A DNA stretch of 64,000 bases. It comes from Serinus canaria (lineage: Eukaryota; Chordata; Aves; Passeriformes; Fringillidae). The stretch lies in the NCBI RefSeq assembly GCF_022539315.1, contig NC_066321.1:1359001-1423000 (forward strand), read 5' to 3'. Under the pieces are notes generated by a model. That model saw only the letters and a list, made by a program, of their open reading frames with translations, had not been told where the DNA came from and did no database searches. This document shows, one piece after another, positions 12,117-27,100 of the stretch. Position numbers and translations under genes: made by a program. The first letter of the stretch is position 1. The number at the start of each line of letters is the position of its first letter.

Positions 12117-15100
12117 ATATACTGAAGGTGGCAGCAGGAGCAGACAACTTGGGAGAAACGTAAAGATTTAAAACATTACAAACTCTGTTCCTACATCCAC
12201 GGGCAGTGTTCAGCTGGATTTGTTCTTCAGGAGAGGCAAGAAGGAAGATCCAGGGAGCTGCAGGATGGTCAACCTCACTTTCTTCTTTGGGAAGGCTGTG
12301 GATCAAATCCTTTGAGAAGTTATTTTTAAACACATGAAGGACAGGAAGGTCATGTGGAGAAGTGAACACTGAGCTATCAGGAGCAGTCTATGGCTGATAA
12401 ACCTCATTAATTTTTATAATGAGTCCACAGCTGCTGTGGGCAAGGGGAGACCAGTGAAGGCTGTGTACCTGGTCTGCTTTAGGAACACCTTCCATTGTGG
12501 TTTTAGCCCCAGATTTATGAGATTATAAATTATGGGGGGATAATGGGCAGTAAAATGGGTGAAAAATCAGCAGGCTCAGAGTTGGGATCAGCAACAAAGT
12601 TTAACCAGCAGCCAGAAATTATTGGTGTCCTTGTAGGAGCAGCCCTGAGGACTACAGTCATGAGTGTCACCAAATAAAAACCAGGAAAATCCTGGGGTTT
12701 AAATGCTGATTATTTTAATGTGGTCATCAATGTCTTCCCTCTTATCTAATTTTACCCGCAAGAGGCAGCAAATCCTCTTGTGGGTAAAATTAAATAACAA
12801 TCTTTCATTGATTATTTGGATGATTATTAGTTGGGGAATGTATGGAATAAAAATCCAACCATTAATGCAAAATTTGAACAGATATTCACAGTTACCAAAT
12901 GACTCCATAAGTACCTGTGAACTAAAATCCTGTTTCTCCAGAAATGTGCTTTAGAGCAGCTTCACAGAAGCTACAGTTTGCTGATCTGGCCTAACAATGA
13001 TGTTTTTTCTCTTTTTTTTCCCAAGTACTACATTGAGGAGACAGTTATTGAGGAGGGCGAGCCACATGAGGTAAAGGTCCCTGTCATGCTGTATGTAGCA
13101 CATAAATGCATGTAATTAACATGAAACACTAAATTAGCAGCCTTTTGTATCCTGAGGTTTAATTTTTCACGTTAAACACACAAATATCAGTGAACAATTG
13201 CTGCTTAATGCTTTATTTTTGCTTCAAGTCCCTGCTGTGCGATGATCTAAGATCAGTTTACATGTATCAGTTCTGTTTCCTTCCCCTTGTGTAATTTCAC
13301 TGAAAAATTACACTTTTGCAGATTTTTCATCATGTCACTGGGAACAAATATTTGGGTCACCAAGGAGTGATTGCCATAATTTGAAATTCTACCTCTGAAA
13401 CAGCTATAACCCAACTCTCTGCAGTGTTATCATAAAATATTCCTTATGGCATGGGCTTCTGCAGAAACTGAAGTTATTACTTCTTGGTGCATTTTCAGCT
13501 CTGTCTCACTGATGTAAATAACTGTCAGAACTCTGACCTTCATGAATTCCTTTATAAAGGCAATTTTTTAGAAAGCTAATTGATACAAAATAAAGCCTGA
13601 CACTTATTTGAGTGGTTTTGGAGCATCTTTTTTAGTTGTGACAATTATTTTTAGATGCTTTTCATTATAATCTTAGTATTAAAATTATTGCTTGCAGCAT
13701 GACTATGTTGATAAGCAAGTGTGTAATGCATTTAAATTGATTGGAAATTAATGGAAGTAGAGCAGAGGCAGCTGTAGTCCCGCTCTCCCAGACCCTCTGG
13801 AGAATAATTCCATGAGTTTGATGCAGGAACCAGCCAGGGAGTTCATTCCTTGTGGGTTTTTTAGGGTGGGTGATATACAGGGAGCACAGTGGTAATCCCA
13901 GTAGGAAAAGTGCCCCTGATTTTCTCTCTCCATGTGGATCTGGATGAGAGCAAAGCACCCTTTCACCATCTCAGGGGGGTGAAAAACACGCATCCTAATG
14001 AACTTTTACAGCTATAAAACAAGTGTTATTAAATTTTTTATGTCTCCAGGTGGTCACTGAGGCCATTGGCACAGACTGCTCAGTCCCTGAGACCACCACA
14101 ACCTCCTCCTACACAGCTGAGCACACCCAGCTCAGGACAGTGAAAACTCTTCTCCTAATGAACTTTTACAGCTATAAAACAAGGGATTATTGATTTTTTT
14201 AAATCTCCAAGTGGTCACTGAGACCATCAGCATAGATGAAACTCAGGCCTTGAGACCACCACAACCACCACCCACACAGCTGAGCATACACCCAGCTCAG
14301 GGCAGTGGAAAACACTCAAGGTAACAAACTTTTACAGCTATAAACCAAGTGATTATTGATTTTTTTAAATCTCCAGGTGGTCACTGAGATCACTGAGACC
14401 ATCAGCACAGACTACTCAGTCCCTGAGACCACCACAACCACCACCTACACAGCTGAGCACAGCCAGCCCTCCGGGGAGGATGCAGCCCCTCCCATCAGGA
14501 AGAAGACAATCCGAACAAAAGTGGACCCATCCAAGTTTCTGACACCTTACCTGGAACACAGCAATAAAATGAAGGACTTATTCAGTGAGGTAGGTTGTCC
14601 CATGTCTCTTATTTCTTGAGGGACACCAGCTTTAAAAATGTTTTACAGAGCTTGTTTAATAGTTATATTGCAGATATCTGGGTTTATCAATACTAAGGTC
14701 ATGGGGAGAATAGACTAAATTAGAGGTGATGGAAGTTAGAGATGGATTTTTTTCCTGTAGTGTCAGATGGAATAAACTCAGTTGGCTAAAATAAGCAGAA
14801 GTGCAAACATAGCTGAATAATTTTAGTTTATATTATTGAATAATCTGTCCAAAATTCCTGTTCTAACCAGATAAATATGGCAATAATTGCTAATATAGTT
14901 CTGCCAGAGCTTGGGGATATGTCTTAATTATTTTTTATCATTATTTTCTTCCAGAACAAGTACAAGGAAAAATTCAGAAAAGAAAAAGGAAAGCCATATG
15001 CTTCCACAGTCGATACCCCAGAAATCCGGAGGATCAAGAAAGTGCAGGACCAGCTCAGTGAGGTGGGTAACAAGTGCATTTCTAGGTTCATCCAGGTGCT

Positions 15101-18100
15101 GGGTGTTTATATGAAGGGTGAAAATGTCATAATTCTGAGGCTTTAAAAAAAAAAATCCGTCAGTTTTGCTGTGGAATCAATGAGTTTTGTTGTGTTCCAG
15201 GTTAAATACCGCATGGCTGGGGGAATTGCCAGAACCATTTGCCACGTGGATGAAAAGGCCATGGATATAGAGCATGCAAAGAAAGTGTCACAGCAAGTGA
15301 GCAAGGTGAGTGACTGCTGACTTTCCAACATTGGTGGATCCTGAGGGTACTGATAAGAACAAAGTCTTGAGCTGAGGGTGCTAAAGCAACTTTTATTCAA
15401 CAGTTTGGAAGCACAGGAGGAAGAGCAGAGAAGTTAGTAAGGCAAATATAAATATAATGTTAAATATTTCCAGTTACCCTCTTCAGATGTCACTGCTCTG
15501 AAACTTTGATTTCATAAAAAAACCAAACTTTAAAGCTGGCAGTTTATTCACAGAAGTAAATATTTTTTGATGATAGAGTGACCAACTTGGTGATCTTTCC
15601 TTCCAGGTATTATATAAACAGAACTGGGAAGAGAATAAGGACAAGTACCTGCTTCCCCCTGATGCTCCGGAGCTTGTGAACGCCATAAAAAACACAGCAA
15701 TGTTCAGCAAGGTAAGAAAAGCCAACCACAGATCTAAGCAGCTGAAGTAAAATGAGCTTTCAAAGCCAGAAATTAATTACTAATGAGCATTCTCCATTTT
15801 TCTTGTAGAAACTCTATACTGAAGACTGGGATGCAGACAAAACATTGTTTTATCCCTACAATGACAGTCCAGAGCTCAGAAGGGTGGCAGAGGCTCAGAA
15901 GACTCTGAGTGATGTGAGTATCAAAGCAGGGATTTGCATGTGGGTACCAAAGGCTGCTGGGTCATGGTGGAACCTGGGATGTGCCATGGACTTGGATTTG
16001 ATAAAAAGCTTCACAGTGGAACAGAAAATAAAAGTGCATTAAGTAAGCTCTGATAGTAGTGGTACTTCATGGAAAAATATGTACTTGATACTGGAGTACA
16101 AAGTAGAGCATATTGGAGTATAAATCCATTGGCAATTGGATGCTGGGTTAGCAATGAATGAAATAATTAATTTCTTAAATCAGCAAGAAGACCTCGAGTG
16201 TCTCCCCAAATGCAGAAACTCTCAGGGTTGACTCCAAGTCCAGTTCACTCTTGTGGGTCTGCAAATGTGCCAAAAACTGTGATAAGAAAAGCCAGGGATT
16301 GGTGGGACTGGGATTTGCTGGTCTTTAGATACACAGAACTCTTCAGTAGGGCATTGCAGCTCTCACGTGAAGATTTCAGTGATTTTTGCTGAGGTTCAGA
16401 AGTTCCCTGGTAATACACAGATTAAAGAATTCCTGCTGCAGGGGGCTGTGGGCAGAACTTCTTTTATTAATGTGGTGGTAGCAGAGTTCAATGCTGTGAT
16501 CCTCAAATAAATGTTTATTTCTTCCATCCTTTCAGATTGTCTACAAAAAGGGGCACGATGAAAGGAAAGCAAAATTCACCTCTCTGCCAGACCCCCCTGA
16601 TGTGGAACAAGCCAAGAAGGTGTCACGGCAGCTGAGTGATGTGAGTAGAACCTCTGCCCAAACTCCACTCCTGCAGGGAGAGAGCCAAAAAGGAAAGGGA
16701 AAAACACACAGGAAGACCAATTTTTGCTGGAGAAATTGGGACCAAGTTGCGTAATATTGGAAGGAGTGCTTTAACTCCATTCAGAATTGAACTATTATTA
16801 TTTAAAAAAAAAATAATTTATTGTGTATTGAAAATTATTTACATTTTAAGATCAGAGAATTGCAGTATTCACTCGTGGTGGAGAAACCACTAAGAAAATT
16901 GCACTGAACTTGTTTGCAAGGTAAAATAATTAATTTAGAGAAAATTTCTTTAATCTTATATTTCCATATCTTAAAATCTGAATTGTCATCAAGAAAATTT
17001 TATAACATGTAAAAAAAAAGGATCAGTACCATAATTCTTTGAAATTAATAGAATATTAAGCTTTGTAGGTATCTCCAGAACTATAAAATATAGATTTTTT
17101 AAAAAAGATTATTTATGGTATATATGTTGTTCAGCAATGTTACAAAATAATTGGAGAAGTATTATTTTTTATGGAAAGTAATGCACTTGTGGCTGAAAAT
17201 GCCCCTGGAACAGAGTCAAAACTCAGGCAGGTGTTTTGTTGTTAGAAAAACTCTTTAAACTTTTAATACTTGATTTCTGTGAGCTTGGATAAATAATGGA
17301 AATTACAAATACCAGGTAATTAAAAGGGTTTGCTTATAACCAGTTCCAGCAGCAATCCCAGTAAATTCTGACTTAATGGGCAATATCCTGATATTATGTG
17401 ACCAGGGAGAAAACAGAACTAAAGGAATGTGTTAGAGATGATTTATTTATCCTTTTTAGGTCAGGGAAAGTACTAAGAGAAATAACATTGAAATGGTTTG
17501 GCTAAATCATATTTAATGTGTTTTTTACCATACCTGCTAAAATAGTTATAAGGCAGGTGTAAAATATGAAGCAGCTGTAAAAAGACAGCTTTGGAAAATG
17601 AACCTGTCAGGTGAAAATGGAGCTGTGGCTTGGAAATTCAATTTTATTGTTTTGTTTCCTTATAGGTTATTTACCATGAGGACTATAAAAACAAAATCAA
17701 AGGCAAGTGGAGTCAAACTCCGTGCTATGACGTGGCAGTTGCAAAAATGAACGCAGAAAATCTGAGTATGGTGAGTGAATCCTGCAGAAAATCTTCAACA
17801 GCTTTATCCCTGTTTATGTTCATTTGGGAAATACTGAGGCTCCATTTCTGGCATTGCTTATTTCCTAAATAATCTCTGTTGTAGGAGTTTAATTTACAAT
17901 TAAATGTAATTAACGTGTTGTTTTCTGTCTGTCTCTGTTCCTAACAGAGGAAATACCAGGAAGACTTTGAAAACATGAAAGACCAAATCTACTTCATGCA
18001 GACTGAAACTCCAGAATATGAAGCCAACAAACGAGCTTCAGAAAACGTCAGCAAGGTGAGGGAGCTGAGTGTTCGGCCTAGGGACAGTTCTGAACTCACA

Positions 18101-21100
18101 CAAGTTTGTGCTGAAATTCTTTTGGCAAGACCTTTCATGGTCCTTGGCCACCATAAGTTAAGTAATGGGGATGTTTTTGATGGAAAGTTGAAGATGATAT
18201 CATAGAATAGATTCGTATCACAGGATGGTTTGGGTGGGAAGGGACTTCAAAGACCACCCAGTGCCACCCCTGGCATGGGCACGGACACCTTCCACTGTCC
18301 CAGGGTGCTCCAAGTCCCATCCAGCCTGGCCTTGGGCACTGCCAGGGATGGGGCAGCCACAGCTTCTCTGGGCAATCACACAGGTTAGTGAGAATTTTCC
18401 TTTCAATACTGATTTTTAAAACCTCTTTTTTTACTTTTATTCTTTCAAGTTCAAATACAGAGCGGACTATGAAAAGAAGAAAGCTATTGCAGATTATAAT
18501 GTGCTCCCTGCTACAGAGAACCCATTGCTGAAGCAATTAAAAGCTGCAGGAAATATTCTGAGTGATGTGAGTATTATCAATGTGCAGCTACATCATTTTC
18601 AGTCATCTACCAGAAACCACACTCACCCTTTCTTCACAAAGCTTCTCCTTTGGATCTTGTAGTATTTTTAGTTTTGGAGACCCATATTTGTAATGAGATA
18701 GCACCAGCCAGAACAATTCAGGTAAAAAATGAATTCTCCACAGATGGGTGCAGCAACAGCACTGGCACATGGATGGCTAATTAGTGGATAGTTCATTTAG
18801 ATCCTAGTGGATAGTGAATCATAAAAGGACAGTTCTTCCCTTACTGTTTAAGGAATTTCAGCTAATAATGATAATATGTGTGGTGCTTTTATATAATACT
18901 TTTATATTATATTCTGGTTATTCAATGTAATGATCTTCTCAATTCTTCTTTTATTTGTATGAAAAGAGATTGAATATTTCTCAATGTCAGAAGTCCAAAA
19001 ACCATTAGCCAGACCTTTCTGTCTTCCCTTACAAACCTAAAAATGTTATTTTTAAAAACCATTAGGAAAACAGTGCCATCTGTTTCTCAGTCCTTGAGAA
19101 AGCTTTTCTTTGGAATCGTTTCTCTGTTTTACTCTTGTCATTTTTAACATGGTGGGGGTGACTTGCAGTGAAATCTCCTGCATGATCTGGTATCATTTGA
19201 TTTGCAGAAATTATACAAAGAAGCCTATGAACAGTCCAGAGGAAACAAGATGAATTACTGTGAGACACCCAAGTTCCAGACTGATGCTGCTCTGAAGAAC
19301 TTTAGTGATGTAGGTATTTCACTTGGGGCTTACCCTTCAGTACTGACCCTCTTGATTCCTTTTGCCTCTCAACTCATGGTTGCTTTGGCAGGTTAAATAT
19401 AAAGATGCATATCAGAAGAATATTTTGGGGCACTACTTGGGCAGCTTTGAGGACCCCCATCAAATCCACTGCATGAAGGTTGAAGCTATGAAAAGTGATG
19501 TAAGTGTGGCAATCGTTCTGTTTTCCCCATCACTCTGGCAGTTCAGACAAAGCTCAGTTGTGGTTCCTTACTGAATGTTGCTCTTGTTCCTAGAAAAATT
19601 ACAAAGCAGATTATGAGGAGGAAAAGACAAAGTGCTACTTCCCTCAGACCATAACTCAAGAGTATGAAGCAATCAAGAAGTTGGAGCAATGTAAAGATGT
19701 GAGTAGAGGGCAGCAGTTGTCCACCAGAGAAAAATTAACTGGGTGATCCCTGGTTACATCAATGATTCTGAGTTTGTGACTTTATGTGACTTAAAAAAAA
19801 AAAAAAATCTTCATCTCTATTTTAGAGCCTTTTGTGACATCTAGTGATCAAAGCAGATATAGCACAATCCTTTTTATAACAAGTAAACCCAAAAATGTGA
19901 GCAGTAGTACCAAAATGAAGAATGAACCTCAGGCATTCACCTGCTTCAATCAATATTTTTTTAAATTGATACTTTAAAAGTCCTTAATTTATTAATAATT
20001 TTATTTATTTTATCAACACTTGGAAAATACTTTATATGCATTTTCTACAAGTATTTTTTATTCTTCTTCCAGTACACCTACAAAAAGCATCCTGATCAAA
20101 CCAAATTCACTTCAGTGACTGACTCTCCAGTACAGAAACAGGCAGAGATCAACAGCAAACAGCTGAGTGATGTAAGTAAATTTGGAAACACTCTGACATT
20201 CCCAATTTCTGCCCTGTGCCCACCTTCACTTCTTCCTCCAGCTTTAAGAGCACTCCTGCAATAATAGCGTAGGTGGCTGTGTGCATTCACAATTTTATTC
20301 CAGCAGAACATCACCTGGAAATCAGATTTTTTAAAATAGTTTTTCGATTCACAGTCTATAAATTGGGCTGCTAAATATCTTGCTTTATTTTTCTTTGCAG
20401 ATATTGTATAAATCCAAAGGGGAAGAAATTATTCACAAGTACCACCTCCCTCCTGATGTGCCCCAGTTCATCCAGGCTAGAGTTAATGCCTACAACATCA
20501 GTGATGTGAGTACATTTTGAATTTCAACACCGTGAAGCTCTCCACTGATGGTATCAGTTCTATTTCCTTTGTGATGTTAAATTTTTTGGTGGCATTATCA
20601 GCTTTCCAGGAATGAGATAAAAAACAACATCTCCTTTAATAGCCTTGGAATTTTAATAGTCTGGCCAGACTGATTAAAAAAAAAACAAACAAAACCAGCC
20701 AGGCTGTTTTTTCCAGTTCCTTTGGAGCATAAAGGCTGAGTTTGAAGCTAACAGGAAGAAATTTCTGAAGGTTCAGTCAAATGAAAAAGAGTTTTGCATA
20801 AGAAAGGCCAAAACTGCCACTGATAGAGTTGTTCTAAAAAAAAGTGTAAAAATGCTTGTGGAATTCATGGTTATCTTTGTAGCAGATTTATTTATTGTAA
20901 TAGCACTGTAGTTTGTGTACAGATTAATATTTTTTCCTTGAGATTACATGGACAAAACTGGGTATTTTAATTCCTGTAATAAAACCTCCTATAATAAGAA
21001 CATGGGCTTAAACTCTTTATTAGAATTGCTATTCCTGACCCTGCAAACTCTTCCCTTTTTTCCCTCCAAGGCTAACTACAAAGCAGACTGGAAGAAAACC

Positions 21101-24100
21101 CTTGCCAAAGGCTATGATCTGAAACCAGATGCCATTCCAATTATTGCTGCTAAAGCGTCTCGGAATATTGCAAGTGATGTAAGTAGGATTTACATCCAGT
21201 GGAACACATACCCCTCCTCATTTCCTCACTTATTATTATTTACCTGTGCTGGAGACCTGTATCCCTGCTTTAGCAAAAGGTTACAAGCAACTCTTCATTC
21301 CTCTCAAACATCCCCAATTGAATTTTGGGATATTGGATTGTTTGGTGAGGTTGTTCAGTAATTTATTATTGTCATAGTCTTAATTAAAAGCTGAATGTCC
21401 CTGGGAGTTGAACACCTACGTCAATGACAATGGTGAGGGAGGGCTTGTAGCTGCAGGTGTGGGTTGAGATATGTACTGGGTGTCAAGACAAGCTGAAAAA
21501 TCCAATAATCCTCTTCATTTTTGACCTAAATAATCCTGTGCTGTTGTAAAAACCAATTATGAGATTCTAGAATGAACTGCAGCATTAATACTTTGAAACT
21601 CAGTGTTCTAAACATCCAGAGTGTCTTTTCCCATGTGGGTAAAGCTGTTTTTCCTTTGTCTCTAGTACAAGTACAAGGAATCCTACGAGAAAGACAAAGG
21701 CAAACAGGTCGGGTACCGGAGCCTGCAGGATGATCCCAAACTTGTTCACTACATGAACGTGGCCAAAATCCAGTCGGATCGGGAATACAAGAAGGATTAT
21801 GAAATCACCAAGACCAAATATCACGCTCCTCTGGATATGTTCAGTGTGACAGCTGCCAAGAAGGCCCAGGAAGTGGTGACAAACACTGGCTATAAGCAGC
21901 CAATTCACAATTACACCCTCCTGCCTGATGCTGTGAACCTGGAGCTCTCCAAAAATGTGATGCAGCTTCAGAGTGATGTATGTCATCAATAATCAGCTCC
22001 ATTTTTAATTCTCGTCATGACTTCGTGACATCATTAATGTTTTAAGGCTAAAAAATTAATTTATATAATCCAATATATATTATGTTGGATTAACACTAGG
22101 TTGGGATGTAAGTGACTGGTCTGGAGCCATTTATTTTCCAAACATTATCTGAATTAAGTGCAGCTATTAAGTTCTAGGAAACTTACCTAGCAAGTAACTT
22201 TATTTATATTTCTCCATATTTGGCATATTCCCAGAAAATGGGCCTTTTTTACTAAGTGACGTATTTTTGTAGAAAGATTTTAGTGACTGTGATTTTATTT
22301 AAATACTGACTCTATCATACTTAAATTTTAATTAAATCTAAATTGCCTCTCAAAAATGAATGTCCAGGGGAAGTTTTAAGGCTTTACCTGTTTTATGTGT
22401 GTAGACACTAATTTTTCTTGCCTCACTGTGTTTTTCTTGTTTTTTTTTTTAAGAATCTGTACAAATCTGACTTCAATAACTGGCTGAGAGGAGTTGGCTG
22501 GGTCCCAATTCAGTCACTGGATGTAGAAAAGGCCAAGAAAGCCACGGAGATTCTCAGTGAGAAGAAATACCGCCAGCATCCCGACCAGCTCAAGTTCTCC
22601 ATCCCCATGGATGCCATGGAACAAGTGCTGGCAAAGCAAAATGCCAAGACCATGAACAAGGTGGGAAGTTGTTGGATTGACCCAAAGTTTGGGTCTTTGT
22701 CTTACAAAGTTGTGGGGCATGGTGCTTATTAAAATTTCCAGTGGGTGTGGTAGTTCCTTGGTTAAGACTGGGCACTGAGGTCATGATAAGCCTCTGACTG
22801 CTCATAATTAAGGCAGTTTCATTTTCTGTTTCTAAAGATTAAAGATTTCTTTTCCAGATTTATAGTGCTTTGACAAAGCTTTTTCTTTAGGACATATTCA
22901 CAATAAGTGAAGTGCAGAAAACCTGTAATTCTGTTAGTTTTGTACAAGTTTCCTGGAAAGTGGAGTTCTTTACGCTTGTCTCTAGTTATCCAAGACACCA
23001 CTGATCCTTATTCCTTGTTTTCCATGGAAAGAATGTCTGTGAAGATAAATTCTGCTTCCCGTTAATGCAGGGAAGAAGAAACTTCCAGTTTCAGTATTTG
23101 TTAATTATCAAAACATACTTTGCAAATTTCTTACAATACTAAAGAAAGGAGGAAGATAATGCTGCTCCTCAGCAGCTCTGTGGAGGTTAATTCTGGTGCT
23201 AATAATATTTCTAGGAAATACTGTTTATTGCCAATGAGCAGAACAAAAGCAAACTCTTATTGTATGAGTTCAGTGCCTTTTCAATGCTAACAATTCCTTT
23301 GTCATTGCAGAGGCTGTACACAGATAAGTGGAACAAAGAGAAGACCAGCATTCATGTGATGCCAGACACCCCAGAAATCCTGCAGTGCAAAGTGAACCAG
23401 ATGACCATGAGTGATGTGAGTAGCTGTGCTCACCGTGGGCCTCCAGTGCCTGGCTGTCATTTTAAGGCCTTGTTTGAAAATGTTTAACTTCAGACTTCTG
23501 CCTTCATGACTGTTCTCTTTTACATCTGTTCTTAGAAACTTTACAAAGCTGGATGGGAGGAGGATAAGAAGAAGGGTTATGACTTGCAGCCAGATGCAAT
23601 TCCAATAAAAGCAGCCAAGAGCTCCAGGGACATCGCCAGTGATGTGAGTCTGGTTGTGTGATACCATTCCATGACTTTTATTCAAATTAAATTACTAAAC
23701 CTGAGGTCTTGTGATCTGTCTTTTCAGTGATAAAACAGAGCATAATGCTGCATTTTTTAACTGAGGTTTTTGCTGTTCTTTCTCTTTCCTCTCTCAGTAT
23801 AAATACAAACTGGCCTACGAGAAGGCCAAAGGGAAGCACATCGGCTTCCGCAGCCTGGAGGACGACCCCAAGCTGGTGCACTTCATGCAGGTGGCCAAGA
23901 TGCAATCTGACAGGGAGTACAAAAAGGGTTATGAGAAGGCCAAGACTAACTTCCACACTCCAGTTGACATGGTCAGCGTGGTGGCAGCCAAGAAAGCTCA
24001 GGAAGTGGCTACCAATGCAAACTACAAGAACTTAATCCACACCTACAACGTCCTGCCAGATGCTATGAGCATTGAGTTGGCCAAAAACATGATGCAGTTA

Positions 24101-27100
24101 CAAAGTGATGTAAGTAAGAGGTTCTTCAGCCTCTGCATTGTGAATACAAAGGTGCTTAGTTTATGAAAAAACACTGTAAGATAAATAGTATTATTTTGTT
24201 AGTGGAATTAGGTCAGGTGTCTACGAAAATGTAGTAAATTATACAAGTTTTTCAACAATTACAGCAGTTTTATTTTTCCTAGACTCTGAAATGTTTCATT
24301 AATAAATTTGAGCTTAGAAGCAAGCAAATTTATGAATATTTACTCCATTAAGCTCTTCAGGAGCAGTAGTTATGTGCAGACCAAAACAGGAAAAGCTTCA
24401 TTTTCTTTAATACATTTTATCTTGTACTTCCAAATTTATGAACTATTTTATGCTTCATATTGTTTTTTATCTACTTTCTGCCTGCAGAATCAATACAAAG
24501 CAGAGTATGATGAAACTATGAAGGGTGTTGGGTGGCTCCCACTGGGCTCCCTGGAAGCTGAGAAGAACAAAAAAGCCATGGAAATTGTGAGTGAGAAGAA
24601 ATATCGCCAGCATCCAGACAAATTGAAATACTCTGTTCCTATGGATTCCATGAACATGGTCTTGGCTTTAAATAATGCCAAAATCATGGATGAGGTAAGA
24701 AAGGGCTCATCAGAATTCATTTCAGAAGTGGGCAACAATTTACATCTGATTTAATAGTCAACCCTACTGTATGCAGAGCTTTAGAAAACATGATTTTATT
24801 TTGTGGCTAATGAATGTGTTTTAAGTGCTAAAATAAAAAGATAAATGTTGCTCTGGTGGTAGTAACACATCATTGTCAAGGCAGTTTGGATTTCAAGTGG
24901 AAAATAGTATTTTAAATTGTTTTATTTAATAATAACAACAGATGTTGAGGTCTCTAATTTATTTTTATCCTTCTAGCACAAGTACAAACAAGCCTGGGAA
25001 GAAGACAAAAAGAAAATTCACATCACTCCAGATATTCCACAGATTGTTTTGGCAAAAGCAAATGCATTCAATTTAAGTGAAGTGAGTATTGTTTGTAGGG
25101 CCATGACCTTGCTCTTATATTTTGATTAGGAATAAGTGAGATGAGAGCACGCAAAAATCTCACCTTGCTAACCTGTAGTAATTTTACAAAACCTATTCAT
25201 TTTCCCTTTCCCTACTTCCTTTCCCAAAATTAGATTCCCAGAATTGCCAAGAAAAAGCCATGTTTATAGTCATGTGAAGTGTTCATGCAGACCATTAAAA
25301 TATAACAGTTGCTAACAAAATACAGTAGACTTGGAGTACTGTTCATGTTTGTTACTATATTTATTATTTTATTTTTGATTATTTTATTTCTCCATGCACA
25401 AGGTTCTGTACAGTGTTCAAAATGTAGGTAGCACATGTTTTTTTTGTAAAAGATGACATTATGGACTGGTTTTGCTAAACACTTGTTAAATCTGCATATG
25501 CTAAATACAGTTTTGCTTGTAATTATGCACATCTGCAATATGGGCAGAAATAGGCATTTTAATCTCTTTTTATTTTTTAAGATGACATCCTCATAGGTGT
25601 AATTTTTCAACAATATTTGTGCATGTGGAAAGCAAAACTAAATTTTTGCTTTTTTAAAAGATGTTTCTTTTTCCTTTTGCAGAAAATGTACAGATCTTCA
25701 TTTGAAGAAACCAGGAAGAAAGGATATGATCTCAGGGCTGATGCTATTCCTGTCAAAGCTGCCAAAGCTTCGAGGGATATTGCCAGTGATGTAAGTTCTT
25801 GGGAGAAAAAATGGCCAGGGACAGCTTCCACTATTCCAGGGTGCTCCAAGTGGCCTTCCAGGGATGCAGGGGCAGCCACAGCTTCTCTGGGCACCCTGTG
25901 CCAGGGCCTCAGCACCCTCATAAGGAAGAATTTTTTCCTTAATTTCAAATCTAAATGAATCAAAGTCTCTGTTTCTGTTCTCTTCCAGTATAAATACAAA
26001 TTAGGGTATGAAAAAGACAAAGGGAAACTCGTCGGCTTCCGCAGCCTCCAGGATGATCCCAAACTTGTCCATTGCATGCAAGTGGCCAAGATGCAGTCGG
26101 ACAGGGAGTACAAGAAGGCCTATGAGGAGAGCAAGACTCATTACCAGACACCTTCTGATGCCCTCAGCGTGGTGGCAGCCAAGGAGGCCCAGGACCGTGT
26201 CACCAACACCAACTACAAACGCCTGATCCACCAGTACATGCTCCTGCCAGATGCAATGAGTCTGGAGCTGTACAGAAACATGAATCAGATCCAAAGTGAT
26301 GTAAGTTTTCTTCTTGTGGCTTTTATTTTCACATCATGGCTGCAGTTTGGAAAGGACAGGATTATTTTTTATGAACTGTCTTCTTTTTGTGACTTTTGTT
26401 TTTCCATCACAGCCGTGTTTTGGAAAGAACTGGTTTATTCTGTATGAGCTGTTTGTAATTGTCAGCTTTGCTTTTGTGTCCTGTTTGGCAGAATGAGTAC
26501 AAGCAGGACTACAAGGAGTGGTTCAGGGGGATTGGTTGGAGTCCCATTGGTTCTCTGGATGTGGAGAAATCAAAGAAAGCCACGGAGATTGCGAGCGATC
26601 GGAAGTACCGCCAGCACCCCAGCATGTTCCGCTTCACCAAACAGAACGATGCCATGGACCTGGTTCTTGCCAAGCAGAATGCAAATATCATGAACAAAGT
26701 GAGTATTTAGGGGAAAAGCCAGGCAGGCATTCACATCTCATCCATTCCAATAACCACTCTGTAAATTTCTGTCACACATTTATGTGGCAGTGTTCCCCTG
26801 GGAAAAACAACTGTCACAGGCTCCTCTTTTTTCATCTCTTTTTCTCAATGAAACAACATTGCTTAAAGATATCTCTTCTCATTTTTCTCCAACCTCTATT
26901 CATCCCATTCTTACATAGAAATGACTGGTCCTGAAAATCTTGATAGTTTGGTTTCATTAGAAGCAAGGCTGGACAATAATTCAGCTGATTTTGGATAAGA
27001 TCATTAATTCGTAAAATAAATCTGAGTCAGCACCTTCACCTTTTTACTCATCCATATCCGAAAAGAAAGGTGAAAACCCATTTGTCATTTATATTAACAC

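Larger units (their letters stand above)
9109..13025 (+). other. NEB: NEB intron 1
   Basis: 3.9 kb holding a CAA microsatellite (9264-9279), CR1 copies, a 23-bp minisatellite, a CpG-dense patch and a CA/poly-A tract, all listed separately. The rest is AT-rich sequence in which I see no gene. Confidence 0.8.
13071..14376 (+). other. NEB: NEB intron 2
   Basis: AT-rich intron whose last 380 bases contain two degenerate tandem copies of the exon 3 start (listed separately). Nothing else recognised. Confidence 0.8.
13995..14470 (+). repeat. Triplicated segment: intron end plus start of exon 3
   Basis: Three tandem copies of about 160-166 bp, each with AACTTTTACAGCTATAAA, an AT stretch, TCTCCA(G/A) and GTGGTCACTGAG. 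The third copy is the real exon 3 start at 14377; the first two are at 14050 and 14211. Confidence 0.85.
14590..21665 (+). other. NEB: Introns 3-17
   Basis: Introns between exons 3 and 18. Those over 300 bp are 14590-14954, 15306-15606, 15914-16535, 16641-17665, 18056-18449, 18567-19207, 19699-20072, 20506-21070 and 21179-21665. Apart from the CR1 copy at 18200 I see only AT-rich sequence and ordinary splice signals. Confidence 0.7.
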
